DNA from: Atrichornis clamosus
Taxonomy: Eukaryota; Chordata; Aves; Passeriformes; Menuridae
Assembly: GCA_013400975.1 (NCBI GenBank)
Contig: WBMZ01011894.1
Span: 62,001 to 126,000, forward strand
Direction: 5' to 3'
DNA length: 64,000 nt
In this document: piece after piece, positions 24,801 through 38,700 of the stretch
Layout of the letters: each line of letters starts with the position of its first letter
How positions within the stretch are numbered: position 1 is the stretch's first letter
The notes under the pieces: generated by a model
The model's input: the letters and a program-made list of their open reading frames with translations, nothing else
Databases searched by the model: none
What the model was told of the DNA's origin: nothing
Made by a program: the position numbers and the translations under genes

Positions 24801-27260
24801 TAAGTCTTTTGCTCAGAAAATGCCATATGAACACTGAGTTGTGGTCTTTTCTATCTCCTTCTCTTTTTAATTGTTTCTTTGCAGATCTGGGGTTATTTTG
24901 AGATGTTTAGATAAAATGCAGTAACGAGTACTCTCAAGCTGTTAGAGTTGTTTTGAATTTACATCAATATAGTTCAATTGCAAAATGTAATGAAATCAAC
25001 ATTGAATGATTCACAAGGAAACATAAGGAATGACAAAAATCCTGGTGATATGTCTGTGGAGTGATGTTAGCACAAAGCAATACTCCAGTGACAGGAGACA
25101 GACAAAGGCTGTTTTCCTCACAGATGAAGGTGCTATTGATTTTTTTTCTGTTCTTTTTATTTCTCCCTGAATTAAATTATGTAATCCAGACTTCCCAGTT
25201 GTCTCAGTCAGTGTATGTGTTACTCTGGGTAAATTGGATATTTAATGGGACATTGATTTGTCTTACTTGAAACCTAAATGAGTTTAAGAAAACATTAATT
25301 ATTCATTGATTATTCATTTAAGCTAGTCTTGAAAGCAGAAGTTGAAGTCTCAACCTAGCTTATTTTGAAAAGTTCTTTTTATATCTCTAACCAGAGATTT
25401 TGTTCATTAATTAAAAAAAAAAAAGGCTTCAGGCAATGCCCAGCAGCTTTAGAAGTTAAAACTATTATAAAGCAACCTGAAACCTTGCATAAGTTTTATT
25501 GATTATTTTTGTAATTAGTCTCTGTAAAAATGTTAAGAATTTGACAGCGTTGACTCCTGTAGGTTTTGTAGCTTTCGTAGTTTATATTGAAAAGTGCTGA
25601 AGGAATAAAAGTAAGACTAAACATTCAAAGAAATTGTTGCATCTGTTTGGTCTGTGTGCCTGCTTCCGGCATCCCTTTGTTCAAGTGTCGAGCTTGTTTA
25701 ACTGGAGCCAGTTGAATCCAAGAGTTCAGTGTGGCCTGGGTACTCGTGGTGGGATGGCATTGGTTTGGAATCAGATCCATTGTGTCAGTAGGCGTTTGTC
25801 CCTTGCTGGTGTGAGCCAGGCTGATGGATGTCCTGTGTTCAGCCTTACACAAAAGCAGCCAGGCACCTTGTTGTGCTGCTTGGGCTACACTGGTACCTGA
25901 GATGTTTGTATGTAGACAGGTACCAGTTCACATCCGTGTGCTGGAGCTGGCAAGTACTTTTATTTAACGTGTTTATGTTACACACCCTGCTGTAGGTCTG
26001 CCCTTCATGATATGAAGACAATTGTGAGCGCCAGTACCGAATCAAGAACGTGAGTGACTGTCTTAGGTGCTTATGTGACTCTTTCCATCCCAGTGCCTGG
26101 GAACCTTGTCATGGCATTTATTCTGACAGTAGGCTGAGGTTAACAGTGCTGTTGCACCTGGTTTACAGTCACAGACACTGAAGACAGAGAAAGTAAAACA
26201 TTCAGGTAACTTACTATGAAGCTGGTAGGTCCCAGGCTCAGAGCCTTAGCTGAACTTTATTGTCTGACTTTAGTCCTTTAGAGTTAAGGGATGTCATCCA
26301 AAGAGCCCAGATATCTGTTGTGGAGCAGGGCTTGGAATCTGGGTTATGCAGATTCTAAATTAATGTCCTGTTAGTAATTATACTGTCTGGAGTCTGTTGC
26401 AGTTGTCTTAGACGTGATCTGGAGTTGCCTTACTGCATCATGTGCAGTGATAGAGAAGATGCCTGAGGAGATAACCTCTAGTTGATGTGGGGAGGGTTGG
26501 TGCAGGCAGAGCCTGAAATATGGACTCTCTCAAGCTGTGAAATCTGTGTAAGGATATGAACTCAGCTACTGGCTCACCTTTTCAGACCTAGAGCAGTTGT
26601 CTTGTCCAGCTGGCTGGACTTCAGTCAGAAACTTTTCAATAAGCTGCTTGTAAAGGTATTTCTCTTTCTTTAATTCCCTGTTCTGTCCTCACTGGTAACT
26701 ATAAAAGGTCACCTCTGTCACTGAAAAGCCTTGTGTGTATTGCATATATCCAAAGGAAAAAGCTTACAATTCCTTATAGGAGGGCAGAAGTCAATTACTC
26801 AATTTTGACCTACGATGGCAAATTGAGGCCAGTGAGACAAGCACCATAATTAGCTCTACTTAAGAGATCACCCTGAAAATAGCAACTAACAGTATTTGTA
26901 TTCATTTAAATGGCTTTAAAGGCAGAACTGGAAAGAAGCTGCATCATTGAACCAGTCTTGAAAACAGTTATTTACGGTCTTGTAAAGAGGAAAGGCTTGT
27001 GTTTCAGATCAGTACAAGATCTGGAACCTGGTGTGCAGAATGTCAGGGTGTCCTGCACATGTGAGGTGGAGAGAACAGAATGTTGCAGGGACAGGTTTCA
27101 CCTTGCACCATATAAATCCTGGGGAGGATTTTTCCAAATCCTTGATCCAGTTCCTCTTGTGAGCAACTTTAAAAGTCCACCCTGTTAACTTTTCTTCAGC
27201 TGGCATCAGGCCCATCTCAGGCTGTCTGGATCTGAGAGGGAATTTTCATCTATAATAACA

Positions 27261-27321
27261 ATAATTTAATTTGTTAATTGAATAATAATAATAACTATAA
27301 AAATAATAATTTAATTTGTTA
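27261..27321. repeat. TAA-rich low-complexity DNA with a 16-bp direct repeat
   Basis: ATAATTTAATTTGTTA occurs at 27261-27276 and again at 27306-27321, separated by TAA-type triplet repeats. The second copy directly abuts the pyrimidine tract that contains the gap. Confidence 0.8.
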
Positions 27322-27322
27322 G

Positions 27323-27735
27323 CTCCTTTCCTTTCCTCCTTCCCTTCCCTTCCCTTCCCTTTCCTTCTCTTTCCTTTTCCCTTTCTNNNNNNNNNNNNNN
27401 NNNNNNNNNNNNNNNNNNNNNNNNNNNNNNNNNNNNNNNNNNNNNNNNNNNNNNNNNNNNNNNNNNNNNNNNNNNNNNNNNNNNNNNNNNNNNNNNNNNN
27501 NNNNNNNNNNNNNNNNNNNNNNNNNNNNNNNNNNNNNNNNNNNNNNNNNNNNNNNNNNNNNNNNNNNNNNNNNNNNNNNNNNNNNNNNNNNNNNNNNNNN
27601 NNNNNNNNNNNNNNNNNNNNNNNNNNNNNNNNNNNNNNNNNNNNNNNNNNNNNNNTTTTCTTCTTTTTTCCCTTTTTTCCCTTTTCCTTTTTTTCCTTTT
27701 TTCCTTTTCCTTTTTTCCCTTTCCTTTTCCTTTTC
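27323..27735 (+). repeat. Polypyrimidine (CCCTT/TTTTCC)n tract interrupted by an assembly gap
   Basis: The + strand is almost pure C/T from about 27323 to 27386, then 269 Ns (27387-27655), then pure C/T again to about 27735. The gap therefore lies inside the repeat, and the N count may be an estimate rather than a true length. Mirror-like purine/pyrimidine tracts of this kind can form triplex DNA and are hard to sequence. Reading frames that cross the Ns have no meaning. Confidence 0.9.
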
Positions 27736-29627
27736 CTGGTGAGGGGAAATTTGTCTCAAACCGGGACAAATTTGTTTCCTTGGTTGCCGGTTAATAGTTT
27801 TGTTTGGAAGAACAGTAACTTCCACTCGCAGTCGTGTTGCAGTGCAGACTATTAGATGAGGTTCACTCAAGGTAAGGCATTCAGTGAGCTCCTACTTCAC
27901 TCAGCTGCTATTTGAAATCCTGGTTGGCATTACCAGCTGAATTCTGTTCACCAGGATGGGCTGAATAGCTGCTCTGGGGAAATAGTTGAAATGAGGCTAC
28001 CACAGGAGGTATTAAAAACTTTGAGCTTGAGTAGAAGAATTCACCCCAAACTTCAAAGAAAATGGCTGGGAGGTGTGAGTGGTGGTGGGAAGAACAAAAT
28101 AACAGTTACCATATTAGTTTGGCTGGATTTATAACAAAAATTACTTAGAATATTTGTTATTTTCTATTCTTTACGTTGTTACTCCCTTAATCACATATTG
28201 GGCTTTTTAATTAGTAATCTTGTACTTACATAATGCAGAATGACAGCAGCATTTATTCACTGAGGCATTTAAAAAGGAGAGTAATCTAGAAGGACTTCAT
28301 GAAGTGATGAGGCTTTCTCCCTAGAAATCCACTGAAGAAGGGGAGGAATCTGGTGCAGTAAATATGAGCAAGGTGTCTGTTACATTGCTGCATAGCCAGG
28401 AACTTGAAAAACAACATTGTCCTGGCTCGGTGATGTCAGGAATTGATCAGGAAAAGAAAAGATCTCGAGAAAACTCTGACTTGAAATAATGAAGATGTTT
28501 CTCAGTGACAGTGAGAGTGAGGTATCAGCACTCAGTCCTTTGCAGGCCAGGAAAAGTAGGACAGGAATGGTATAAAGACAGTGGCGTGGGTAGAGGTGTG
28601 TTTTCTCTGAAATGTTCTGATGAGCACCACTAGTTTGAGAACAGTATTACAGGGAGGAAAACTTTCTACGGCTAGAATGGGCTGTGGGAGGGAGAACTGA
28701 AGGAACACAGGTTTGTTTGGGAACATTCTGGGTAATACTTTCCACTTCAAACAGTACAGTTGAGATTAAATCTTGCTCCGACTTACACCCGTGCACTTCT
28801 GTTAGGGCCCCAAGCTGCCACATCTGAAGAGAAAGTTAAACATGTTTTACAGAAGCCAAATGTGGAGCAATTAAACTTTTATTATGACAGTGAAATCCAC
28901 AAACCTTTCCTCTCCAAGCTCTGCTAAGGGTGGTTGGATAGCTGATTACCACTGCCTGGAATTGTGTCTCCCTGGCAGTATGGCAGATACTTCGGGAGTT
29001 TCTGCCGACTCATAGTATCTCTAATTTGCATGCAGAGAGTAATTTCTGCTAGGATTAATGGGAGTAGACGCAAATAATGTTGGCTTCTTTTCTCTTCAAG
29101 AGTGCTTTCCCTGTGTTAGGTATCTGCTGTAGCAAAAAGATGTTTGTAGTTTATATTTAGGGTAGTCATTTGCATACAGACTACCTGGTTCATCTGGTTT
29201 CCCAGAACTTGATTTGGAAGTGCTTCCCTTTAATCCTTTTTGCTTGGATTATATTCTTCCTTGGATTAAATAACCTCAATTTCTGTTTCCTTGTGTGCTC
29301 ATCCAAAGGTTTGCACACACTCATGTTCTTGGAAAGAAAATTGTAAACATTCTGAAACACTTTGTGGCACTGAAACTGTGGAGGGAGTTTTTCCTCATCT
29401 TTCCATAGCAGCCTCAGTGGAAAGAGGTAGTAGTAGATGTGAATGGTTTAAACTACTGATTTATGAATAGACTATATTTAAGTAAAATGGTGGTGACTTT
29501 TTAGATGAGCGTAAAATGTGACCAGATGCGTTTGTATCGTGATGAAAAGTGTCTGAGAACATGGAATTTTGTACATGAGAAAATACTGTTTTTGTTTGGG
29601 TTGAAACATTTTTTGTTTGTTTCACAG

Positions 29628-29762
29628 TGGCCCATCCTCAGGAGCCCCACCACCCCTCGGAAAAGCCGGTCATCCACTGCCATAAATGTGGGGAGCCTTG
29701 TAAAGGTGAAGTACTCCGTGTGCAAGCCAGGCACTTCCACATCAAGTGCTTCACCTGCAAAG
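29628..29762 (+). CDS. ABLIM1: ABLIM1 coding exon: start of LIM domain 1
   Basis: ABLIM1 is an actin-binding scaffold with four amino-terminal LIM domains that bind proteins and a carboxy-terminal villin headpiece that binds F-actin. This exon follows a T-rich tract and TTTCACAG and ends at AAAG|GTAAGA. It carries two bases of a split valine codon, 44 full codons and one base of the next valine. The AHPQEPHHPSEKP segment leading into LIM1 is characteristic of ABLIM1; ABLIM2 and ABLIM3 differ here. LIM1 zinc ligands are visible as C-x2-C (exon residues 17, 20), 16 residues, then H-x2-C-x2-C (37, 40, 43). The domain continues in the exon at 41677. Exon edges were chosen by the AG/GT signals and by frame continuity. 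Compared with mammalian ABLIM1 I see only conservative changes. Confidence 0.97.
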
Positions 29763-32700
29763 GTAAGACCTTCATATTCATCTGTTAGAAATGAGTAGTT
29801 TCGTGCAAATGTACCTTGAACTGGTGATGGGAGGCAGTGCCTCCTGCCATCAGCTGACACAGATACTCTCTTTGCTCAGCACCTGAGGGATTTGAGGGTG
29901 GGAAGGGTAAAGAAGGGTGGTGAGATGGCTGAATCACAAGGTGACTGACACCACGTAGAACAAATTCAATATGCAATTTAATTGAATTATATGAGGCATT
30001 GGGTTTTATTGGGTGGGGGAGGATAAATTTGCCACCACTAGAGGACTTGGAATAGGACATTCTGCCCTGGATACTTACATGTTCATTCTTTTTTCTTTTG
30101 TGCTGTTCACTGGATCCAAGCCAAACAGTAGAAAATTGTTCCTGAAAGAAATTTAAAGAAACTTAGCTCTTTTTAATATTATTTGTGATTTTATTTGCTT
30201 CATGCAGTTCTATGTAGACAGCCAGTTTCACATATTTCCCAAGTAATGAATTAGGCCATAATTACACTCTGTCCACTTGGAGAGTTTTACTTCTGTTTAT
30301 TTGGGAAACAATGGAGCAACACCAAACATCCAAATGAAGTGCTTTATGAAAGGAAGAGAGAGTACAGACCTAGCAGCCACTTAGAAATGCAGTTTGAGTA
30401 CTTGATTTGGTTTCAAATGCTGTTGTTTGTATTTCCTATTATATATAAGGGGAAGGGTGTGCCTAGATTATATAGTGTGATGTATAGGGGTGGACAGGAA
30501 TGTAGAGTAAGAATACTTAAAATCTTCTCTTTTTGTAGTTCTTGTTCTAAGTGCTTTTTTAAGGATCTGGGTTTTTAAAAAACTGTTGATAGCAACTACT
30601 GCCTTTCGTTAAGGATAGTTATGAAAATTAGGGTCCTTTGTACTCATTTGACTGCTGAAAGTACCTGCTTTCAAAAAACCCACCGAAAAGGTTCTGCAAA
30701 GGGGTTCTAAGGCTTTGGGCTATGGAGCTGCCTTGGGAATGGGGATAGCACTGCCCATTCCACAGAGAGAGGACCTGAGGGGCTCTTGGCAACTCCAGCT
30801 CATGCCACTGAGCCCTCTGTGACCACAACAAAGACTCACTGTGTTTTTTTACAAAACAGAGGTTTAATGAAGCGTTAAATAATTGTAAAACTATGCTTTG
30901 TGAATTCTTTGCCTTTGAAGATGGGTGTTGTGGAGCAGGAGGCAGTCCTGACTCCTTCATACAGTTTCTGTTTAATGAACAACAATGCAGAGTTGGCCGA
31001 ATGAAGTAACCACAGTAGGTAGGATGAAAGGTGAGAATAAGGAGAAATACACAGGCCCATGTGCACCAGCCTCTGTGCTGTCAATCCCAGCAGAGCACAG
31101 GGTAGGTAAAGGATAGAAAGGGCTCCAGGCTCCAGGTGAACGTGGCAGAGCTGGTGGCAAACATGGAGAAAGGTGCTGGAATCAATCAGAGTAACTGGGC
31201 AACTAAACAGAGTACTGGAATCAGTACCACATAGTTTTTCACTTCTGTGAAATCTGAGTTATCTCATCTGAAAGTCCATATCTAACATATATACAGCAGA
31301 TCCAGACTGAAAAGTGCCTCGAGCCCAGTTCCTGAGTTTTAGTTATATTTTTCATGTTCCAAATGTGGGTGGAATATTACAATAGTGTGATTGCTTTGTT
31401 CTTCTGCTTCCTGAATAAATGGAATATAGCAGAAAATAGAAATAGTTGTTTTCCTATGTTACTAAAGGGTTTTTAAAAAGATCACTTCCGTTATTTGTAT
31501 GCTGAAAAATGAATGGCTAGAATCTAAGAAATTCTCTTTGTTACCTGTGATATTTACTTAAATACAGCTAGATAACTCAAAAAATGCTTACCTTTCTCCT
31601 AGATATTAACAACTTCCATTTGTGCCAAACTGGAGTGGCATCAGCTCATCATGGAAGGCAGCGAGGAGCACTGTCTGCACTATTTCTGGAATGCTTGGGG
31701 AAATGCTTGTCCCTTTCTCTATTACAAGTGCTGTATTTCAAGCAGTACTTGATGCTATATAATCCCTAAGCAGTTCAAAACCAGCAACTAATTGTTTCTT
31801 TTCTTGTTTCTGCCCATAGTGAGCAGTGGTCTCAATTTACAGAAGACACTGGATAAGGGTATTTTCAGCATCAGGCCATCTGAGACCCTTTGAGTCATGA
31901 AGGAGAGTGGTAATTCAGGCCAGGCAGCAAACAGCATCCTCAGGATCTCCTGATAAAGAAGGGGGCAGATGGAGCAGGGCTCTGGAATTGTTGTCCCAAT
32001 GAATGCACCACATTAATCTTGCTTTTTTAGGAGGGGTGAGGTCTAGTTTCTTCTTTCACTCGTGTTTTAGTTACTTACTCATAAGCTGCTTTTGTGCTTT
32101 GACTATTCTGTTGCAAGACTGGATTTACTAGTATACTTTTTTTTTTGTTCTTTCCTCCCCTAGAGGAGTGTCTAAACTCATTGTGGCTTCTGTTTATGGA
32201 GATATTTCCAACCTGATGACAGTTTAATATTCTATAATATTATTGACCTTCTAACTGCTTACATGAAGATCGCCAGAGAAAGGAGAGCTATAGAAATAAC
32301 TCTTGCTAAGGGAAACTGTGATTTATACCACTAGCTTGTTAAGAAAACTGAGGAGAGTAAATCCAGTTTGAACTGAGAGGGCAAGTGCTGACTCTTAGAG
32401 AATTTTCTCATGCTATTCATTCAGTCTGTGCCGTGTTAGCTGGGTTTGCCAGCAAGTGAGTGTTGTCTTTTTAGAGTTCATTTGTCTTTCACTGAGAGAA
32501 AGGAAAGGGGTGTGTATGGGAGGTCGCTCCAAGCCCTGATTTGAATCTTACCTTAGCTGCAGATCTTGTTTATTGTTGGCCTCTCTTACTTAAGTGAATG
32601 CAGTTTTTGTTGAAGCCATATAGTTATTTACTTATATTGCGTGTTGTCTGACCATATGGTTTATACAAGTGGGACACAGCTGTTTAAGTAAGTGGGGGTT

Positions 32701-35700
32701 TTACTCCTCTTAGTCTGATGGGTTTTTAATTTGACATGACTGAAACTCTACAGGAGGTAGAGTTAGACCTCCCTCAGTTTGTAGAGTATGTTGTTAGCTA
32801 GCAAAAGCGACTGATAGTGGGACCAGGACATATCAGCTGCATCTACAGGTGGCTTGGTTATCTTTTTATTTTTTTGCATATTAAACTTTGCTTTTGAGAC
32901 TTCTACTCATATAACTATAGTGGTAAAGACTTGAACAAGCTCATACTTGTCTGTTTTCGTACCAGCTGAAAGTGTTTAAACTTTTGCCCATAGACTTAGA
33001 AGGGAAAAAATCCATTTCCTCATAGGACTTGTCACACTAGTTACATAGTCACAGAGTTTCAGTGTGGTTCTGTTCTTTGCTCTCTGTGAGATTCCTTTTT
33101 TAAAATTGTAATCCATGCTCTCAACTTTGTGTTTACATCATACTGTTAAGTGTATTTGATGTGCTTGCAATCCTGCTTCCCTAGGTTACGTCAGGGACTC
33201 TTAGGCGCTCCGTGGTTGCTTGGCATGTGTGTCAGTGGCACGGCAGGAGCACGGTGGCTTAGTGTCCATGCTGCATCAGCCAGCTCAGGATATGCTCATG
33301 TGTCACGTAATGTGATCAGACAGTCGCCTTCCCCAGGAGTTTGGTGCTCTGTCCACCTCTGGAATCTTTCTAAGAACAGAGGAACTCCTTCCTGCTGAAG
33401 ATGACAAGCAAAACCTCCGCTGACTGGCGTGTTCCCACAGCCCCACGATAAGATGCAGCTAGCTGGGACTCTGCCTGTTGAGCACCACGTGTCTCCCGCT
33501 GGTGTGTCCTATCTGCCTGGCAAGGCTGGCCCCTTCTATTTGTGGCTCCCAGTAAGGGCTGATAGGAAAACAAAGCTGAAAATGGTGTGGCTGTCCCCAG
33601 GAAGGTGAGCTCTGCCAGCCTCCCGATAGGCAAAGAATTTCAGGCAGGCAGCAGCTGACTCGGAGCTGGAGCTAACAGGGGAATGATGGACAGGGGAGGA
33701 ATAAGAGACATTTAGGAGTGCAGCTCCAGGAACACCATTCAGAGCAGTTGTCTTTGGCTGTTTTATAACAAAGTCACCTACCTTGCTAGGGAATTACACT
33801 GGTTTGTGTTAGAAATGCAAATTTAATAGGATTCTGCATTGCCTCCAGTTGTAATAAATAAGCCTGAAGTTCTGTTTCAGCAGTACACTGCTCTTACCAT
33901 TCCAAATTGTTAATGTTTACCAGGAAATGGAAGCAGCAGCCTGAGAGGAGGGAAGGTTAGATGAGGAGGTTGGAGGGAGAGCAGATTGAGCTGGAGACAT
34001 CATTGGTTTTGTCTTTAATAAGCATTAACGTGAACAAGAATGAATTAGTAGCTTGTGAAGAAGAAAAACATTTTTCTTGTAAGCATCTATGTACATGAAT
34101 AACTTGTCTGGAAAAACTAAGACTACTCACTGCAATGCTGTTCCATATGTAAATGTGTGTGGGATTAGGCCCTGAATTATGATGTGCATGAGCAGAGATT
34201 TTAATATCTCAACATAAATTGTGATCTGATACAAATGATAATTTTCTACCATTGTCAGTTGATTACAGTTCATTTTACCCTATTGCATGTACTAGGAAAC
34301 TTTGAGGCTAGCAAAATTGCTATAATAAGTCTTTATTATTAAGCCTGTGATTCATCTTCTGGGTTAGAGGGAAATGCTGGTTTCAATACACTGTATTGCT
34401 TAACAAAAAAAGCTTTAAGCTTTCGTAGTAACAACGTAAAAGTTTACATAGCTTGACTTTGGTATGTGAAGAGATCGGTTGCATTATCTTTACAAGGTAG
34501 TGTAGTGTTTGTGGTAGGAGTATTTCAAATAGTAGATAGTGTCCCTGTTCTTGATGTCAAATATGAATTGGAAAACTTAGGTTTTTAATGGCAATGTAGA
34601 CTAAACAAAAATTTAATCTCATAAATAAGCAATCGTACCATGAGAATATGGATGGTGTCCTAAAGTTTTTTAGTCATCACTACCATAGAATCATGGAATA
34701 GTTTGGGTTGGAAGGGACCTTAAAATCACATAGTCCAGCCCCTCTGCCATGGGCCAGGTTGCTGAATCTCTAGACCAGGTTGTTCAAAGCCTTGTGCAGC
34801 CTGGCCTTGAACACTTCCAGGGATGGAGCATCCACAATTATGCGGCATAAAGGTCAGGTGAAAATGTTTCACTCTGTATGAATGTTTCACGTGCTATAGT
34901 TATGTCAAATATCAAAAGGCAATTACCTGCTAATAATCTTGCTAATTATAAGGCAAAGCCAAGTCTTGGCATCCAGGAAGCATTCCACAAACCTAGAGTA
35001 TTCCACAGAATAAAACCTTTTAGCTTCTATTAAAACATTGTTATAAATCAGCATAAAGTGGTTTCTTAATTACAGAATAAATGTGGTAGTTTTCCTCTCT
35101 TCAGTTAGATGTCTTTTGAACTTAACTTGCAGAATCCTCTGTGGTATGTTCAGGTTCCAGTTACACGTCTGGTTTTTTATTTGATGACTTTTCAAGGCTA
35201 CATCATCTGTAGTTCAGTGAGCTGGACAGGGAAGGGGGAGGCTTCCTAAGTTTAGATTTTGGGATGCTCTCTAATCTTTGACTTTGAACTGGATCCTCCT
35301 CCCTTGAAGGACTGGGAAGAAGTTAGGGTCATGTAAGCAGACACTATATCAACAGGTTGGAATGTGTTTTAAATCATCAGTTCTTTGACCTGTGATCTGT
35401 CATCAGATTCCTTCAGTGGCAGCAGAAGGAGGCTGCAGTCCGGCTGCTGGGTAGTGCTATAAATAGTTCAGTGTCAGTGGATGGAAAGTTTAAATGTGAG
35501 GCCATTGTTGTGGTAGCTGCCCAGTGCAGTGTTTGAAAAGATCTCTGCATTTCCACAAATATGTCTGGAACAGAGACTGATGTGTGGACGTGGTAACGGA
35601 ACTGGTGGATAGAACGTGCTCCTTCCTGAGCATCATGAAATTATGTGAGGTCACTTGAAGCTCTCAACCACTGAACCAAGATCCGGGTAGAAATGGGTTT

Positions 35701-38700
35701 CTGTTGTTTCTGGGAAGCTAACAGAGTTTAAAATTTCTCCCATGTCAGGGAACGGGATTCAGATGTGAATTCACGCATTCAGGTAGCTTGATGTGAAAGG
35801 AAACCTCAGTTGCAGCTGTGAGAATAATGGCCATTTCTGCATTTACATATCTTAGCTGCTGTGTCTGGAAGACTGTTCTTGTTGCAGTGATTCCTATTGG
35901 TATTTCACTTCAGGTTCAGTTTCTTCCCATTCTGAAGTGGTTCCTTACTTTTCTGTTGGAGTTAATGACAACTGTTAATGACAGTTGGTTGATACTGATC
36001 TTAGTTTAGTTGGGCTTGAGGTCTCTCTCAGTGACCAAACATTTGACAAGAAGTGAAGTTAATTGCACTACTTGGCTGATATTGATGAATGCTGACAGAT
36101 GTCGTGTCAGATTTTAAAAACCTACTGGATCTCTTTGGAAGTAGCGGGCCAGCAGGATGCTTGACAGGTGCCTGGTGAGTGGGGCAGAGCATCCTTACGA
36201 GGATACGGAAAGTTTCTTGGGTTTGTTATCAATACATCCTTCATTTGCCTGGTGTGGATGAGGTTTGGTTTTGTTCTATTCTTACATTCCTGGTTTGCTT
36301 ATTTAAAGTCTTTTTAGAGCGATCTGTCCTCTAGATAGTTACAGTCAAGCCATCTGAGGCTAAACTTTGACATTTTTCCACTGATTGCATTTTCTTCGAG
36401 GTTCATTTCCTACAGACCCGTAAATGACTTTGATCTCCACCTCGTGCTTAGTTTAATGTGAAAGGTGTTTTAAATGGTTGGATGATTCCTGACATCTTTT
36501 CCATCCTGATGCACAAACCTCTGACATTTTGGTGGGGCAGTGAGGAAGCTGTCGCCTTGCTACACTACACAGAGCTGTTGTTTGCTTGCTGTTGAGCTCA
36601 GGTATGAGCTGCTGGCTGTTGGATTGCCAGAAAGACTGAAATATGTGCACGTCAGGTGCAGACAGGAATGATTCCCTGTGCATCACTGTGCATGTCTCCG
36701 GTGTAAAGGAGAAAACAGGAGACTGAAGGACTGAGGGCAGTGTCTTGGCATCGATTGGGAAGTAGATCAAGTTAAAACTGAGCTCATCTGAAACTCAGAC
36801 ATCACTTTTGGTTTCAGTTGAGTGAATGCTTGCATTATATGCCCGGGGGTTCACTCAAGTACCTCACAGAGAATTACTTGTGTCATAATGACAGCAGCCC
36901 TCGGTAGTCGTGCAGGCAGGATGCTTGAAATGGAGCATCAGGGTTTTTCAAGGGAAGAGGAGAAAGGCCTGACTGGAGGCTAGAGAACGCTTTCCAAAGG
37001 GATCTCAGACCAGTTTAGGAGAAAAGGGGAGAAATGAAATCTCATCTTTTGCTCAGTAAGTATTTTAGCTGTTAAACCTTTCTTTTACCTGGCGACGAGA
37101 TACCAAAGCAGATTTTAAGGTCACTTATATTTGTTCTATGTTTATGTCTTTTGACTTCCCAGCATTGTTTCTAATGTCAGTCTGTTGAAATGGAAAGAGA
37201 TTCCAGAACCACTGGGAATGCTGGATACAGTTCCAAATAGTTTCAATCAAAATGCATCTCTCATCAGTGTAGGACAGAGAAAAATCCCCAGTGACAGTAG
37301 TGTGACAAATGGTCAGCAGGATCTCTGTTACAGCTTTTGCAGAATACTGTGTGCATTTCTTACTGGTGCCTTGCAATCTCCCTGCCATGGCAGTGCTGCA
37401 GCATGGTTTCTGAGATTTACTGTTCTTACGTGCTCTTCTGGTGATACGTTGATGTGTATTCATTCTTTAAATGACTATAGCACCAAGAAAAGTGTTGGTG
37501 AGAGGAGTAAAAGGCAAAGAAAGACTTCGTTCATTTGAAATGCGGAAACCTTAACAAGAATGTGAACCCCGCTTTCATCAATATGGGATTTGTTAAACTC
37601 TTACATGAAAAAAAAGAAACAGATTTTCCCTGTGTATTTGTTTGGATGTAGGTGATAAACTGAAACATTTCCAAATTCCTTTCTACCTTCAAACAAGAGA
37701 TCCTTTATGTCCTAAGAATAACTGTTGTATGAATATTTCCCTGCTTGAAAACAGCACCATTATTCTCTGAAGCTTAGAAATACAAGAAAGAAATAAAACC
37801 CAAACAGGAAATTGAAGTTGCACCTTATTTGATGAAAGGCAACAAAGTAGATCATTAGACTTTTCTTAATGAATAGCATTCACTTATGCTATCTGAGAGC
37901 CCAAGTTCAGAAACTCTGCTTGTGTGGTTTTGTTTCTTCAGTGCTGAAACAATTTTTACTTAACACCAACATGGAGTTCAACTATCCCTTGGCAATAAGG
38001 CAATGGAAATCCTACATAATGCTCAGAAGGATCAAATCCAACTTCCATTATCTTTGAAAAAATCTCCTCTCTTCATTTTCATCATCACCATTAAAACTTG
38101 GAAGTGACTCAGCTTGAGAATGGTCCTGGTCCCTTGGAGACCACAGGGAATTGGATTGCTCTTGAGCAGCCCAGATTTCCATATACAGACCCTGTAGCTT
38201 TGAGAGCTGACAGCAGCACTGACAGGATCTCCAATCTTTTTGTGCTCCAAGCATGCAAAATAGTAGGTCCAGAGAGTATTTGAAGACAGAAAAAGCTGGC
38301 GGGTGGGTGTTTCTGTACAGTGGGAGGCAAAACTGTATTCCAGCTTATTCCATTCACAAGAGAGGCAGGATCACTTGTTTGGAATATGAAAGTCTTTGAT
38401 ATACAGACTCTGAGAAAAAAGCTGAGTTCCTCCAGGAGCTTTTGAAGATAATGGTTTCCTTTTGTCATTTAAAGAAAAATGCTCACTTTTTTTTGTCTCT
38501 ATGCTTGTGGTACCTTAGGGAACAGAAATGCTCCCCAATGTCTTCTGTTTCAGAAAGGGGGTTTTGGTCATGTAAAACAGAATTTCTCCCATCATATTGA
38601 GCAGGAAGGGTCTTGGGGAAAGGTTATTCTTCTGTAGAACTATTTCCATGTGATGGATGTTTACAGAATACCTCTTGCTTTTTGCCTTCTCACACGTGAT

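Larger units (their letters stand above)
12303..29627 (+). other. ABLIM1: ABLIM1 intron between the candidate 5' exon and the LIM1 exon (about 17.3 kb)
   Basis: This is non-coding. It holds a MIR-like SINE relic (16188-16285), a 17-bp minisatellite (17221-17280), a CR1 3' end with a TTCTTTAAG array (19760-19921), a consensus MEF2-type site (21805-21814), and TAA-rich sequence followed by a long pyrimidine tract with a 269-base gap (27254-27735). It ends with a T-rich tract and TTTCACAG before the LIM1 exon. If the 12.2 kb exon is not real, this is part of a longer intron starting left of the window. I did not recognise either of the longer 5' exons known from mammalian ABLIM1. Confidence 0.6.

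Noticed and set aside
27311..27870. Three long frames (152-183 codons) on both strands
   Set aside because: They run through the 269-base N gap and low-complexity pyrimidine repeats, so they are artefacts.
1..29627. Other known ABLIM1 5' exons (those encoding the longer amino termini of mammalian isoforms)
   Set aside because: I looked for the expected coding segments and found no match. They probably lie left of the window.
33180..33480. Mild CpG enrichment in the LIM1 intron
   Set aside because: The density is only modestly above background, with no exon, start or repeat to go with it.
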